From assembly GCA_902763615.1 (NCBI GenBank), contig CACWSX010000043.1, positions 1 to 47,299 on the forward strand: a DNA stretch of 47,299 nucleotides, in the 5' to 3' direction. The DNA comes from an uncultured Prevotellaceae bacterium. Its GTDB lineage: Bacteria; Bacteroidota; Bacteroidia; Bacteroidales; Bacteroidaceae. The translations under genes were made by a program, and so were the position numbers. Shown in pieces: positions 22,743 through 34,200 of the stretch. Under the pieces are notes generated by a model, which was not told the origin of the DNA, did no database searches, and saw only the letters and a list, made by a program, of their open reading frames with translations. The first letter of the stretch is position 1. Every line of letters starts with the position of its first letter.

Positions 22743-25656
22743 GTGAAAAGGAAATTGCTAGTATTTGTCTGTATGATGGTAGTCATACAGAATGTTGTAG
22801 CTCAGGAGCATTCTAATTTTGCCCCTCTGTATGTAGGAGCTGTTGAACCACAGTACCAGACTTGGTTGTGGAATGACAACCCTTATTATAAAGACAATAC
22901 AAATGTGTATAATGGTCGTATCAGTTATTCTGGTGTGGTTTATGACGATGTGTTACTACGTTTCGACCAATATAGACAGCGGTGTGCCTGATCAGAAATC
23001 TGTAGACTGGTTTGAGATGGATGGTCACAGATATGTGCACAATCCTAAGGACAGCTCACAATATGCAGCTCTATTATGTGATGGTAGCACCAATGGCATT
23101 CGTCTTTATTATCATGAATGGAAGATTTATAATGGTTCCAAAAAATTAGTTGGGGAAAAAAGGTCCGTTATGACGCTCCGTAGCCAGAATTTTTATTCGC
23201 TCATGACTCCAGACGGAATGATGTATCCTGTGAAGCGTGCATCGGATGTAGCCAGACTTTTTCCTGAACAGAAAAAGCAGATTCGGCAGTTTGTCAGACA
23301 GAATCGTCTTTCCTTCTCAAAGCGTGAGCGTGAGACAAGCCTTACGAAGCTGGTGCAGAGTCTTTCGGGATCGCCTAAGGATATAGCGGTAAGAGGTGAG
23401 GAGCAAGAGGTGAAAGATGACCTTGGAGGGAATAATCCTGCAGCAGACATTTCTCTTAGCTCTATTCCTTCTGATTCCCTTATCACTGGTATTCCTGTTC
23501 TTGACAGCGATACCGTTGCCATATCTACCGGTTTGGCAAACACAGAGGTCTATGTGGTGCCTGGTGTGAAGAAAGCAAAGGAAAGTATTGCCGATGATCA
23601 TGAATTGGCCGAAATCGTCGTAGTGTCTGGTCGTCAGTCGGCTGTGAAAAGTACGATGATGGGGTCTGAGAAGTTCAAGCCCCAGTTGTTGAAGAATATC
23701 CCGTCAGCCTTTGGTGAGTCGGATATCATGAAGATGGTACTCACGTTGCCGGGTATCACCACCGTTGGAGAGGCTTCAAGCGGCTATAATGTGCGCGGAG
23801 GTGCCACAGACCAGAACCTGATACTCTACAATGGGGGAACGGTGTATAATCCGTCACATCTGTTTGGACTGTTTACTTCGTTCAATTCAGATGCTGTCGA
23901 GGATGTGGAACTGTTCAAGTCGAGTATCCCGGTGGAATATGGAGGCAGGATAAGCAGCGTACTGAAAGTGACCTCGAAGGAGGCGAATATGCAGAAACTG
24001 ACAGGTTCAGCAAGTATTGGTGTCTTGACCAGTAAGGCGAATCTGGAGATACCTATCGTCAAGGACCATGTGTCGCTGTTGCTGAATGGGCGTACCACCT
24101 ATAGCGACTGGATTCTCAAGCATCTGCCTGAGAAGAGCGGCTATCGGAACGGTAAAGCCAACTTCTATGACCTCGGTGGTGTACTGACATGGAAGCTCAA
24201 TAACATACATCGCCTCAAGGTGTATGGATACTGGAGTTATGATAAGTTCTCGTTCAGTTCGGATGACAATTATGGCTACCAGAACAGGAATTTCTCTGTT
24301 GAGTGGCGCTCTATTCTAAATGAAAAGATTACAGCTACACTTTCTGCCGGACTCGACCACTATGACTATTTCAATGAGGACTGGGCAACACCAACGATGG
24401 CAGCACGATTGAGCTTTGGTATCGACCAGACGTGGGGGAAGTTGCACTTCCGTCACCGTCTGACAGAAAAGCAGGTGTTCTCCTATGGTCTCTCCGTGCA
24501 GCATTACAATGTTCAGGCTGGTAAGTATGAGCCATTGGGTGAGGAATCACGCATACGTACCAATCAGTTAGAGAAAGAAAAGGCATGGGAGAGTGCGGCC
24601 TATATTGACTATGAGCATTCGTTTAATGACAGACTGTCGGTATCAGCCGGTTTACGTTACTCTATGTTCAATGCAATGGGTCCACGCGATGTGAATTTCT
24701 ACTCTGACGGCGAACTACCCTCAGAGGAGACATTGTTGGAAACATGCCATGAAACAGGTGTCATCAAGACCTATCATGCACCTGAGATACGTTTGTCGAC
24801 GCGCTATGCCCTTATGGAAAACCTTTCCTTGAAGGCAGGGTTCAACACCATGCATCAGTATATCCATAAAGTGTCAAACACCTCCATCATGTCACCTACG
24901 GATATTTGGAAGCTTTCCGACCTGAATATCAAGCCCCAGAATGGCTGGCAATTGGCTGCCGGTATATATTACGAGACGGACGACAAGGCATACGAGCTCT
25001 CGGCAGAAGCCTACTACAAGCATATCGGCGATTATCTCAATTATCGCAGTTCTGCTGTCCTGCTGATGAATCCCCACCTTGAAACTGACGTTATCTCAAC
25101 AGAGGGGAAAGCATATGGTGTAGAGCTTCAGGCGAAAAAGCCATTAGGAAAACTGAATGGATGGGTAAGCTATACTTTCTCACGCTCTTTGCTCTGCCAA
25201 GATGACAAGCGTGTGGCTGTGCCTCTGAACGATGGCGATTGGTATCCTTTAGAATATGACAGACCCCATGAGGTGAAAGCCGTGCTCAACTTTAAGTTTA
25301 CCGAGCGCTATAGTCTTTCAAGCAACTTCGACTATGCTACAGGTCGTCCCACGACGCTACCGGCCGGCAAATATTTCAACTCGTATAGTCAGCGATACAT
25401 GCCCTACTATACAGACCGCAACAAATACCGTATTCCTGACTATATGCGTTTGGATCTTGCGTTTAATATAGAGCCCACTCACCGACTGACATCCTTCCTT
25501 CATACATCGTTCTCTATAGGTGTGTATAATGTCCTTGCCCGTAAAAATGCCTATAACATTTATTACGTCACCGAGGGTAATGAAATAAAAGGATATAAAC
25601 TGTCTGTGTTTGGCACTGCTATTCCTTATGTCTCACTTAATATACGGTTCAACTAA
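22743..25656 (+). pseudogene. TonB-dependent receptor, frameshifted near the N-terminus
   Basis: The first frame (GTG 22743 to stop 22991) gives a signal peptide (MKRKLLVFVCMMVVIQNVVAQ) and then VYNGRISYSGVVYDDVLLRFDQYRQ before ending in RCA-stop. The remaining protein continues in the +1 frame from about 22981 (GVPDQKSVDWFEMDGHRYVHN) to 25656. It includes the plug domain (LKNIPSAFGESDIMKMVLTLPGI and GYNVRGGATDQNLILYNGGTVYNPSHLFG), a 22-strand-type barrel and a terminal SLNIRFN. The second frame alone (from ATG 22843) lacks the export signal, so without a frame change no functional receptor would be made. The spacing at the junction also looks shorter than in relatives, suggesting a small deletion. 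A sequencing error is possible. It precedes a DUF4249 lipoprotein gene, the usual partner of this receptor type. Confidence 0.85.
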
Positions 25657-25667
25657 AGGAAGTGAAA

Positions 25668-26903
25668 ATGAAAAGTGAAAAGTTATATATAATCCTGTGT
25701 CTGATAATAGGCGTTACGCTGTCAGGTTGTATTGAAGAATTCGAAGCAGACATACCTGCAGAGGATTCCAACCTGCTCGTTGTTGAAGGCACGATCTGCG
25801 CATCCGGATTAAATCGATTCACCCTGACGCGTACGCAGGATATCAATGCCCACAATTATCAAACTCAGATGGTGGCAGGCGCAAAAGTCTCTGTACGCGG
25901 GAGTGACGGTTCCGAATACGTGGCGCAGCAATCCTATGACGGTTCTGGGTATATGGAGCTTGGAGCACTTGGATCTTACTCCTGTTGGATTGATGCCCTC
26001 AATCCTGACGTGGAATACAGTCTGCATATCGAGGTAGACGGCGAAGTGTATGAGTCAGAGCCTCAGAAACCCTTGCGTACCGAGGAAATAGCAGAGGTAA
26101 CAGGGGTACAGAATACGCCCTATAGCAATATTGACATACTCGTCACAACTGAAGCTCCCTCTTCGGCAGATGAGGCGAAATACTATTCGTGGACCTACGA
26201 TGAGACTTGGGAAGTTCATGCCGACAACAGGACCGATATATATTTCGACACATCCAAAAAGGACTCTGTCTATTTTAACGATTCTACGCCCAATCCGTTT
26301 ATTGAACGTGGATGGATGGACGGGACGAGTTCGACGACCATGTTCGGTTCCAGCTCCAATTACGAAGGTCAAAGGATTCAGGGTCTCAAGATGTACGAGA
26401 TAGGCAATAGCGATGAACGTATACGTTACAGGTATAGCGGCCTGATACATCAACGTGCCATTTCAAAGGTGGAGTACGAGTACGAGTTGGCACGGCGCCA
26501 GGCTGACGCAGAGATGGGTGGCTTGTTTACCCCACAACCCTCGTTCCTGCCTACGAATATCCGTTGTCTGACATCAGACAAACGTGCGATAGGGTTTGTG
26601 GGGTGTTCGTTGAACACAAGCGAATACCGGTTCTTTCTCAATGCTGCCGACTTCACCACCTACCATCCCAACAGAGACGGCCGCGTGTGGCTTGAGCTTC
26701 AGGGGCATGGCGATGCGGCCATACTGAAATACCTGAATGATTGCTGCATAATGTCGTGGAGAGGCATGTTCCTCTGCGAATGGGAAGCCAATACTGAAGA
26801 CGTTGACGGTACGATGCGATCGGCCTGGGCGCTCATCAATCAACTCGATGTCAGATATAAAGGTGCATATATCGAAAAACCTGATTTTTGGAAAGATGAA
26901 TAA
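25668..26903 (+). CDS. DUF4249 domain lipoprotein
   Basis: The 411-residue protein starts at ATG 25668 and has a lipobox ending in LSGC (Cys21), so it is lipid-anchored after export. The N-terminal domain looks Ig-like (LVVEGTICASGLNRFTLTRTQDIN..., AGAKVSVRGSDGSEYVAQQSYDGSGYMEL). The C-terminal half carries the DUF4249 pattern with Cys pairs (NIRCLTSDKRAIGFVGC and YLNDCCIMSW). DUF4249 lipoproteins accompany TonB receptors and are thought to be outer-membrane partners, analogous to but distinct from SusD. Its first codons lie in GTGAAAA/TGAAAAG heptads. It starts 11 nt after the receptor stop. Confidence 0.88.
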   Translation: MKSEKLYIILCLIIGVTLSGCIEEFEADIPAEDSNLLVVEGTICASGLNRFTLTRTQDINAHNYQTQMVAGAKVSVRGSDGSEYVAQQSYDGSGYMELGALGSYSCWIDALNPDVEYSLHIEVDGEVYESEPQKPLRTEEIAEVTGVQNTPYSNIDILVTTEAPSSADEAKYYSWTYDETWEVHADNRTDIYFDTSKKDSVYFNDSTPNPFIERGWMDGTSSTTMFGSSSNYEGQRIQGLKMYEIGNSDERIRYRYSGLIHQRAISKVEYEYELARRQADAEMGGLFTPQPSFLPTNIRCLTSDKRAIGFVGCSLNTSEYRFFLNAADFTTYHPNRDGRVWLELQGHGDAAILKYLNDCCIMSWRGMFLCEWEANTEDVDGTMRSAWALINQLDVRYKGAYIEKPDFWKDE

Positions 26904-28113
26904 TAGAATATTTTCACTGACAGCTGCGTTGGTGCTAGCCTTGAGTAGCTTTGCTGCGAGTATAGAGACCGACCGTTCATGGTATCTTGCCGGCGAGGCG
27001 ATGAAGATAAGCGTCACTCTCGACGATGCCGTGATAGCCTATGCCGAGTTGTGTGACACGCATCGTCTGGCGTCTGGCGTCTTGATTGGTCTTAAAGAGA
27101 ATAAGGGTACAGGTACGATTGAACTGCCAGCCGACCTCCATAGCGGCTACTATGTGCTATCGGTCTATACCCGTGACAATGCCAACGTCATCCAACGCCT
27201 TGTCGCCATCGTCAATCCTCTTCGCAAAAGCGGGGATGATGATATTGAATGGGTGGTGGATGACGGATTGTCATTTGGCGAGACTCAAGCGCCTGTCGCC
27301 ATGACAGCCCAGAAAGCTGTCGATATCCGTGAGACGGAAGGCCATATTATCAAGGCGCGTGTAAGAAACGTCGGTAACTTCAAAACCAATCAGATTACGC
27401 CGTCCTTGAGTGTCATTGGCAAGCAGATACATTATTTTGAGGGAAAGATGGTTAATGATACCATAGCCGTTTTTTACACTTACGGTGTCTATGGCCGTCA
27501 GTCGATCGTGACCTCTGCTTTGTCATCCACAGGCACAAATCTGCCTATCGAGATGATGAGTCCGTTTGCCACTCTGCTTCCAAAGCAGCTCCCACATCTC
27601 GTGTTCCATTATAACCGTCGTGAGGTGGAAGATCGTTCTTTGGATATGCAGCGGCATCAGATGGTCAGGAATCAGGAGCCGGTAGTCAGTAGATACGACG
27701 AAACTGCGTATGGCACTAAGCCTGATCTGAGCTATAATCTTGACGAATACCGTCAGTTCCTTTCTATCAGAGAGGTGCTGCTGGAATATGTAAACTGCGT
27801 GAAAAATACCAAGGTAAATGGTCGGGCTCAGTTGGTTGTCCGCAGTCCGGAAGCATCCTTCGACAGTTCATTGCCGACATTGGTGCTGATTGATGGCATG
27901 CCGGTTATCAACACAGAGCGACTGCTCAGTTACGACGCCCGTCGCATTCACTATATCAACATCTACGGTGGCCAATACACATTCGGCAATGGCGTTTATA
28001 ATGGCATTCTCTCGTTTGTCACCCGCTCCGGCCGACTCACCAACTACCCCGTAGAGCCCAATATGCAATATCTGGATTACGATTTCCCTCTCACTTCAGA
28101 TAGTCGGCAATGA
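26896..28113 (+). CDS. Secreted protein with MG2-like start and TonB-plug-like C-terminus
   Basis: The protein has 405 residues from ATG 26896, overlapping the DUF4249 gene by 8 nt (translational coupling). The signal peptide is MNNRIFSLTAALVLALSSFAA. The N-terminal domain (IETDRSWYLAGEAMKISVTLDD..., ELPADLHSGYYVLSVYTRD) resembles macroglobulin MG2-type sandwiches. Near the C-terminus, LVLIDGMPVINTERLLSYD, then IHYINIYGGQYTFGNGVYNGILSFVTRSG, looks like a TonB receptor plug, but there is no barrel behind it. The long upstream in-frame extension is inside the preceding gene and was rejected. It probably works at the outer membrane with the two preceding products; the exact role is unknown. Confidence 0.75.
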   Translation: MNNRIFSLTAALVLALSSFAASIETDRSWYLAGEAMKISVTLDDAVIAYAELCDTHRLASGVLIGLKENKGTGTIELPADLHSGYYVLSVYTRDNANVIQRLVAIVNPLRKSGDDDIEWVVDDGLSFGETQAPVAMTAQKAVDIRETEGHIIKARVRNVGNFKTNQITPSLSVIGKQIHYFEGKMVNDTIAVFYTYGVYGRQSIVTSALSSTGTNLPIEMMSPFATLLPKQLPHLVFHYNRREVEDRSLDMQRHQMVRNQEPVVSRYDETAYGTKPDLSYNLDEYRQFLSIREVLLEYVNCVKNTKVNGRAQLVVRSPEASFDSSLPTLVLIDGMPVINTERLLSYDARRIHYINIYGGQYTFGNGVYNGILSFVTRSGRLTNYPVEPNMQYLDYDFPLTSDSRQ

Positions 28114-28164
28114 ACTGCTCTTCGGGTTCGCCAGCACGGAAATGCGATTTGTTATCGTAATAAT

Positions 28165-28195
28165 TTTGTGGTCTCGGATTTATTTCTTACTTTTG
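28165..28195 (+). promoter_or_regulatory. Promoter of the S41 protease gene
   Basis: -33 TTTG at 28165-28168 and -7 TACTTTTG at 28188-28195, spacing 19 bp. Confidence 0.7.
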
Positions 28196-28218
28196 CACGC
28201 AAAAAGAAACGAATCAAT

Positions 28219-29826
28219 ATGAGAAGGAGAGAAGGAGTAAAGAGAGGAGGGGTAAGTAGGCTGGTGCTCACCGCTGTCTTGACATTGTTTGCTTTTAGCG
28301 TATCGGCGCAATTCAGGATTAATGCGGGCGGCGATAGCCCACTTCGCAAATTGCAGTATGCCGAGTTGGCCATCACAAACCTTTATGTGGATAGTGTCGA
28401 CGAGCAGAAATTGGTGGAAGATGCCATCAAGGGTATGCTCGACAAGCTCGATCCGCATTCCAGTTATGCAACGCCTAAGGAGGTGAAGGAACTCAATGAG
28501 CCCTTGAATGGTAATTTCGAGGGTATCGGTGTGCAGTTTAACATGATGGACGATACATTGGTGGTAATCCAACCCGTAACCAAAGGTCCTTCTGAGAAAG
28601 TGGGCATCATAGCCGGCGATCGTATCGTATCTGTGAACGACACGGCAATCGCGGGTGTCAAGATGTCGAAGGAAGAGATTATGAAACGTCTGCGTGGCCC
28701 GAAGGGTACGAATGTGGAACTGGGTGTTGTCCGTTTAGGCATCAAGGATAAACTGACATTCACCGTGGTTCGCGATAAGATTCCCGTTCATTCCATCGAT
28801 GCCACCTATATGATTCGTCCAGGCATCGGCTATATCCGTATCGGTAATTTTGGGGCACAGACTTATGACGAGTTTGTGGAGAGCATCGAGAAACTTCAGG
28901 CTCAGGGCATGAAGGATATGATTCTGGACCTGCAGGAGAATGGCGGTGGCTATCTGAAAGCCGCTGTCGATATTGCCGACGAATTCTTGGAGCGAGGAGA
29001 TATGATTGTCTATACCGATGGTCGTAAGGTGCAGCGTACGGAATACAAGGCGCATGGCAACGGTAAATTCACCAAAGGCAAGGTGGTCGTGTTGGTTGAT
29101 GGCTATACGGCTTCAGCGGCAGAGATTGTGACGGGAGCCATTCAGGATCAGGATCGTGGTCTGGTGGTGGGCCGTCGCACGTTTGGCAAGGGTCTGGTTC
29201 AACGTCCCATCGACCTGCCTGACGGTTCGATGATCCGTCTGACTATCGCGCATTATTATACGCCATCAGGACGTTGCATCCAGAAGCCTTATACCAAAGG
29301 CGGGGGCAAGGACTATGCGATGGATATGGTGAACCGTCTGAAGAGTGGTGAGCTGACCAATGCCGATAGTGTTCATTTTGCCGATTCGCTGAAGTATGAG
29401 ACCCTTCGCCAGCATCGTACCGTCTATGGCGGCGGCGGTATCATGCCCGACTATTTCGTGCCACTCGATACCACTGTTTACACCCGTTATCATCGTGAAT
29501 TGGCAGCTAAGGGCATCATTATCCAGCAGAACCTGCGCTATGTCGACAACCATCGTAAAGAGTTGAAGAAGCGCTGGCAGTCGTTTGATGATTTCAAGCA
29601 GCAGTTCGAAGTGCCCCAGCGTCTGCTCGACGATGTGGTAGCTGAGGGTAAGAAGCAGAAGATAGAGCCCAAGGATGAGGCTGAACTCGAGAAGTCGCTG
29701 GCCTATATCCGTTTGCAGCTGAAGGCTTTAATAGCGCGAGATATCTGGGATATGAGCGAATACTTCTCTGTAATCAACGAACGGAGCGAGATCGTTAAGA
29801 AAGCACTAGAAATAATGGAAAAATGA
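28219..29826 (+). CDS. S41 family C-terminal processing peptidase
   Basis: This is a 535-residue periplasmic Ser/Lys protease (CtpA/Prc family) from ATG 28219, with the signal peptide ending near AFSVSAQ. A PDZ domain spans about residues 95-170 (GIGVQFNMMDDTLVVIQPVTKGPSEKVGIIAGDRIVSVND). The protease core follows: GYIRIGNFGAQTYDEF, LDLQENGGGYLKAAVDIADEFL, then VVVLVDGYTASAAEIVTGAIQDQDRG with the catalytic Ser in TASAAE, and GRRTFGKGLVQ with the catalytic Lys. It trims or degrades exported proteins. The stop overlaps the next start (ATGA). In other Bacteroidales this gene commonly lies near parE and coaD; here all three are separated by several kilobases. Confidence 0.94.
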   Translation: MRRREGVKRGGVSRLVLTAVLTLFAFSVSAQFRINAGGDSPLRKLQYAELAITNLYVDSVDEQKLVEDAIKGMLDKLDPHSSYATPKEVKELNEPLNGNFEGIGVQFNMMDDTLVVIQPVTKGPSEKVGIIAGDRIVSVNDTAIAGVKMSKEEIMKRLRGPKGTNVELGVVRLGIKDKLTFTVVRDKIPVHSIDATYMIRPGIGYIRIGNFGAQTYDEFVESIEKLQAQGMKDMILDLQENGGGYLKAAVDIADEFLERGDMIVYTDGRKVQRTEYKAHGNGKFTKGKVVVLVDGYTASAAEIVTGAIQDQDRGLVVGRRTFGKGLVQRPIDLPDGSMIRLTIAHYYTPSGRCIQKPYTKGGGKDYAMDMVNRLKSGELTNADSVHFADSLKYETLRQHRTVYGGGGIMPDYFVPLDTTVYTRYHRELAAKGIIIQQNLRYVDNHRKELKKRWQSFDDFKQQFEVPQRLLDDVVAEGKKQKIEPKDEAELEKSLAYIRLQLKALIARDIWDMSEYFSVINERSEIVKKALEIMEK

Positions 29827-31229
29827 TAATGAAAAATAACAAAGCCTTTCTTTATTTTGTTTGTTGCATAGCGTCAATGGGCGGACTGCTCTTTGGCTAT
29901 GATTGGGTTGTAATCGGAGGCGCAAAGCCGTTTTATGAGCTATTCTTTGGTATCAGCGATTCGCCAGTGTTGCAAGGTGTTGCTATGTCGACAGCTTTAG
30001 TGGGTTGTTTGATTGGTGCAATGGTGGCTGGTGCTGCTGCCGACAGATTTGGGCGTAAGTTGCTGCTGATAGTGGCAGCAATGCTGTTTACGGTATCGGC
30101 TATCGCTACAGGCTTGTTCAATGATTTCACCTTGTTTAATATCGCTCGCTTTATCGGTGGCGTGGGTATCGGCGTGGCTTCTGCTCTCTCACCGATGTAT
30201 ATCGCAGAAGTGAGTCCCACAGCAATTCGTGGACGAATGGTTTCATTGAATCAGATGACCATTGTGTTGGGAATCTTATCGGCGCAAGTGGTAAATATGT
30301 TACTGGCGAGAGACACATCTGTGGCAGAGAGTCAGGCATGGAATCTGGAATGGGGCTGGCGCTGGATGTTCTGGGCCGAGACGGTACCTGCAGCCATATT
30401 TCTTGTCATGAGCTTTTTTATTCCTGAGAGCCCTGTATACCTGAGGATGAAGAATGAGGATGAAGAAAAGGCTATCGAGGAATTGATCATTACGGAAGAA
30501 GATTATATCGTTTCTACTCCGGATGATAGATTTGATATGGATTATTCTCGTGCAAGGGTGAAGCAAAAATTGTCAATGCTGATAACTCAGTCCTCATTTA
30601 GGAAAGTGTTGCTCTTGGGTTTGGTGATAGCAGTGTTCCAGCAATGGTGTGGAACAAACGTAATTTTCAACTATGCTCAGGAAATCTTCGTAGGGGCAGG
30701 CTTCGATGTCGACAGCATGTTTATCAACATCGTGATAACAGGCATCGCCAATGTCATCTTCACCATCGTGGCACTTTATACGATTGAGAGGTGGGGTCGT
30801 CGTACTTTGATACTGTTGGGTGCTGGTGGCTTGGGACTCATCTATCTGATGCTTGGAACCTGCTATTTCTTCGAAGTGAAAGGCTTTGCGATGGTGTGTC
30901 TCGTGGTGGCTGCAATTTCTACTTATGCGATGACGTTGGGACCTGTTACCTGGACGCTGTTGGCGGAGATTTTCCCCAATCGTATTCGTGGTATCGCGAT
31001 GGCCACTTGTACCTTCGCTCTTTGGGCGGGTTGCTGCACGCTCACTTTCTCGTTCCCCTCGATGAATGCTGCTTTAGGTTCCAGCGGCACTTTCTGGATT
31101 TATAGCGCCATCTGCGTTTGTGCTTTCATTTTCCTTTGGAACCGTTGTCCAGAAACCAAGGGTAAGAGTCTGGAGGAATTGGAACAAGAGCTGACAGCAG
31201 AGCAACCATTTCTAAACGATAAACTTTAA
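29823..31229 (+). CDS. MFS sugar porter (XylE-like)
   Basis: This 468-residue inner-membrane transporter belongs to the sugar porter family of MFS and has twelve helices. Signatures: GGLLFGYDWVVIGGA in helix 1, DRFGRKLLLI after helix 2, RFIGGVGIGVASALSPMYIAEVSP (the R..GG.G.G motif through helix 4), PESPVYL before the central loop, AVFQQWCGTNVIFNY in helix 7 and the C-terminal PETKG motif. It resembles proton-coupled xylose/glucose/arabinose porters; the precise sugar is not decidable. It starts inside the stop of the protease gene and is followed 16 nt later by the DUF5107 protein gene, suggesting one sugar-use operon. Confidence 0.92.
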   Translation: MIMKNNKAFLYFVCCIASMGGLLFGYDWVVIGGAKPFYELFFGISDSPVLQGVAMSTALVGCLIGAMVAGAAADRFGRKLLLIVAAMLFTVSAIATGLFNDFTLFNIARFIGGVGIGVASALSPMYIAEVSPTAIRGRMVSLNQMTIVLGILSAQVVNMLLARDTSVAESQAWNLEWGWRWMFWAETVPAAIFLVMSFFIPESPVYLRMKNEDEEKAIEELIITEEDYIVSTPDDRFDMDYSRARVKQKLSMLITQSSFRKVLLLGLVIAVFQQWCGTNVIFNYAQEIFVGAGFDVDSMFINIVITGIANVIFTIVALYTIERWGRRTLILLGAGGLGLIYLMLGTCYFFEVKGFAMVCLVVAAISTYAMTLGPVTWTLLAEIFPNRIRGIAMATCTFALWAGCCTLTFSFPSMNAALGSSGTFWIYSAICVCAFIFLWNRCPETKGKSLEELEQELTAEQPFLNDKL

Positions 31230-31245
31230 ACTCTTTACAAAGAAT

Positions 31246-34200
31246 ATGGTAAAGGCTTGGAGAGAGTTGGTGACGATACCAACCTATGAAATAGGCAAGG
31301 CGGAGAAAGCTCCGATGTTTTTGGAGAAACGCGTGTATCAGGGGTCAAGCGGTGTGGTCTATCCTTACCCCGTCATCGAGTCTATCAGCAACGAGAAAAC
31401 AGATAAGGACTACAAGGCTGTGTATCTCGAGAATGAGTATATCAAGGTGATGATTCTGCCAGAATTGGGTGGACGTATCCAGATGGCCTACGACAAGATA
31501 AAGCAGCGTCACTTCGTTTATTATAACCATGTAGTGAAACCTGCACTTGTGGGATTGGCTGGTCCTTGGATCAGTGGCGGCATCGAGTTTAACTGGCCCC
31601 AGCACCATCGTCCTTCAACCTTTATGCCTGTTGATTGCGACATTGTGGAGAACGCGGATGGTTCAGTGACGGTATGGGTGAACGAGATGGAGCGGATGTT
31701 CCATCAGAAGGGTATGGCTGGCTTTACACTGCGACCTGGTTGTGCCTATCTTGAGATTCAGGGTCGTGTGAGCAATCGTACCAACCTGCCACAGACCTTC
31801 TTATGGTGGGCAAACCCGGCTGTCGAGGTGAATGATGCCTATCAGAGTGTGTTCCCGCCTGATGTGAATGCGGTCTTCGATCATGGTAAACGAGCAGTGT
31901 CAAGTTTCCCCATCGCCACGGGCACTTATTATAAAATGGACTATTCGGCTGGTGTGGATATCTCGAACTACAAGAATATCCCTGTGCCGACGTCCTATAT
32001 GGCCGTCAATTCGAAGTATGACTTCGAGGGCGGTTATGAGAACGATACGAAGGGCGGTATGCTGCATGTGGCCAGCCATCACTTCTCGCCAGGCAAGAAG
32101 CAATGGACCTGGGGCAATGGTGACTTCGGGCGCGCCTGGGATCGTAATCTCACGGATGAGGCTATAGGAACGACAGCAGACGGTCTGCCCGTCGGAACTG
32201 TCCGTAAAGGCTTCCGGCCGTATATCGAACTGATGGCGGGTGTCTATACGGAGAACCAGCCCGACTTCACATGGCTCATGCCCTACGAAGAGAAACAGTT
32301 TGTGCAGTACTTCATGCCTTATCGTGAAATCGGTATTGTGAAACAGGCTTCGAAGGACTTTATTCTCAATATTGAGGATGCCGGAGAGGGTAAGGTGACT
32401 CTTAAGATTCTGGCTACGTCGAAACAGACGGTCAGGATTGTTCTCGATGGAGAGGAATGCGAAGAATATTATAATAAGGTAGTGACATTGTCGCCAGAAG
32501 ACGTACTCATTGAGACCGTTTCAATTGGTCATGAAACGCTGAAAAACCTGCGATTGGTCATCGACCGCACTGACCAAAACCGACAATTCCCGTTGCTGGA
32601 GTGGCATGCCGAGCCTGATGAGATACGTCCCATTCCTGATGCTGCTGAGGCTGCCTTATCGCCACAGGAGACGAAAACGATTGACCAACTCTATCTGACA
32701 GGTCTGCATCTCGAACAATACCGTCATGCGACTTGGAGAGCCCTCGATTATTATGAGGAAGCTTTGCGACGTGATCCGTTGGACTATCGCTGCAATATGC
32801 AGACGGGATTGTGGTATCTTCGTCGTGCGCGCTTCGAGAAAGCGGAGCCGTATCTCCAGACGGCTGTCAAGGTATTGAAAAAGCGCAATCCTAATCCCTA
32901 TGATGGTGAACCGTTATTCTATCTGGGCATCGTCAAACGATTCCGTCATCAATGGCGAGAGGCCTATGAGCTGTTCTGGAAGTCTACGTGGAACAAGGCG
33001 TGGGCCGATGCCGGCTATTATGAGGCAGCCTGTATCAGTATGTACCAGGAACGCTGGGAGGATGCCCTCGACGAACTCGAGCGTGCCTTGATCAGCAACA
33101 GTCATAATCATCAGGCACGTGCGCTGAAGGCCGTTACTCTGCGTAAACTCGGAAGAAAAGACGAGGCGCTTAGTTGGATCAAGGAGAGTTACAAGATAGA
33201 CCCCTTCAACTATGTCTGTATGTTTGAGGAATATCTGCTGACAAACGATCATGCACTCTTGGAGCATATGGTCGAACTGATGCATGGCAGTATCTGTAAC
33301 TATCATGAGACAGCGCTCGATTATGCCCATGCGGGGTTGACGGACGAGGCAACACAAGTGCTTCAGACGGCTATTGACAAGGATGTGGAGGAATCTCCAT
33401 TGACCTATTACTATCTGGCTTATTGGAATAAATTATCTGGGAGTAATGATTATCTTGAAAAAGCCGTCACTATCAGTCCCGACTACTGCTTCCCCAATCG
33501 TCTGGAGGATGCTGAAATACTTGGATTCCTGATGGAACTGCCATTTGTCGAAGATGCCAGAATCCCCTATTATCTCGGTTGTCTCTATTACGACAAGCGT
33601 CAGTATGACGTTGCTATCAGGAATTGGGAATGCTCAGCGAAACTCGATCCCAACTTCCCTATTGTATGGCGCAATCTTGCATTGGCTCGTTTCAACAAAG
33701 AGAATCGTCAGGATGAGGCTCTCGAATATATGGAGAAGGCTTTCCATCTCGATGAGACAGACAGTCGCATGCTGATGGAGCTCGACCAGCTTTATAAGCG
33801 TCTGCATAAGCCCCATCAGGTGCGTCTTGACTTCCTGCAGAAGTATCCCCAACTCATTCAACAGCGCGATGACCTTGTGCTCGAAGAGATTACATTGCTC
33901 AATCAACTTGGCCGCTATGAGGAGGCTATGGAAAAGCTTGATGCTCATCAGTTCCATCCTTGGGAGGGTGGTGAAGGCAAGGTGTCCTCGCAATATCAGA
34001 TATGTCGTGTGGAACTGGCGAAGCAGGAGCTGGCAAAGCAAGACAAACAAGAAAGACAAGATAATATAAATAAGGCAATACGACTTTTGGAGGAATGCCT
34101 CGAATTTCCGCCCCATCTTGGCGAGGGTAAGCTCTATGGTGCGCAGGAGAACGATTTCTATTATCTGCTTGGTGTCGCTTACGATGCCCTTGGTCAGACA

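Noticed and set aside
22743-26903. SusC/SusD-type polysaccharide utilisation pair
   Set aside because: The partner is a DUF4249 lipoprotein, not SusD, and the receptor belongs to the DUF4249-associated type.
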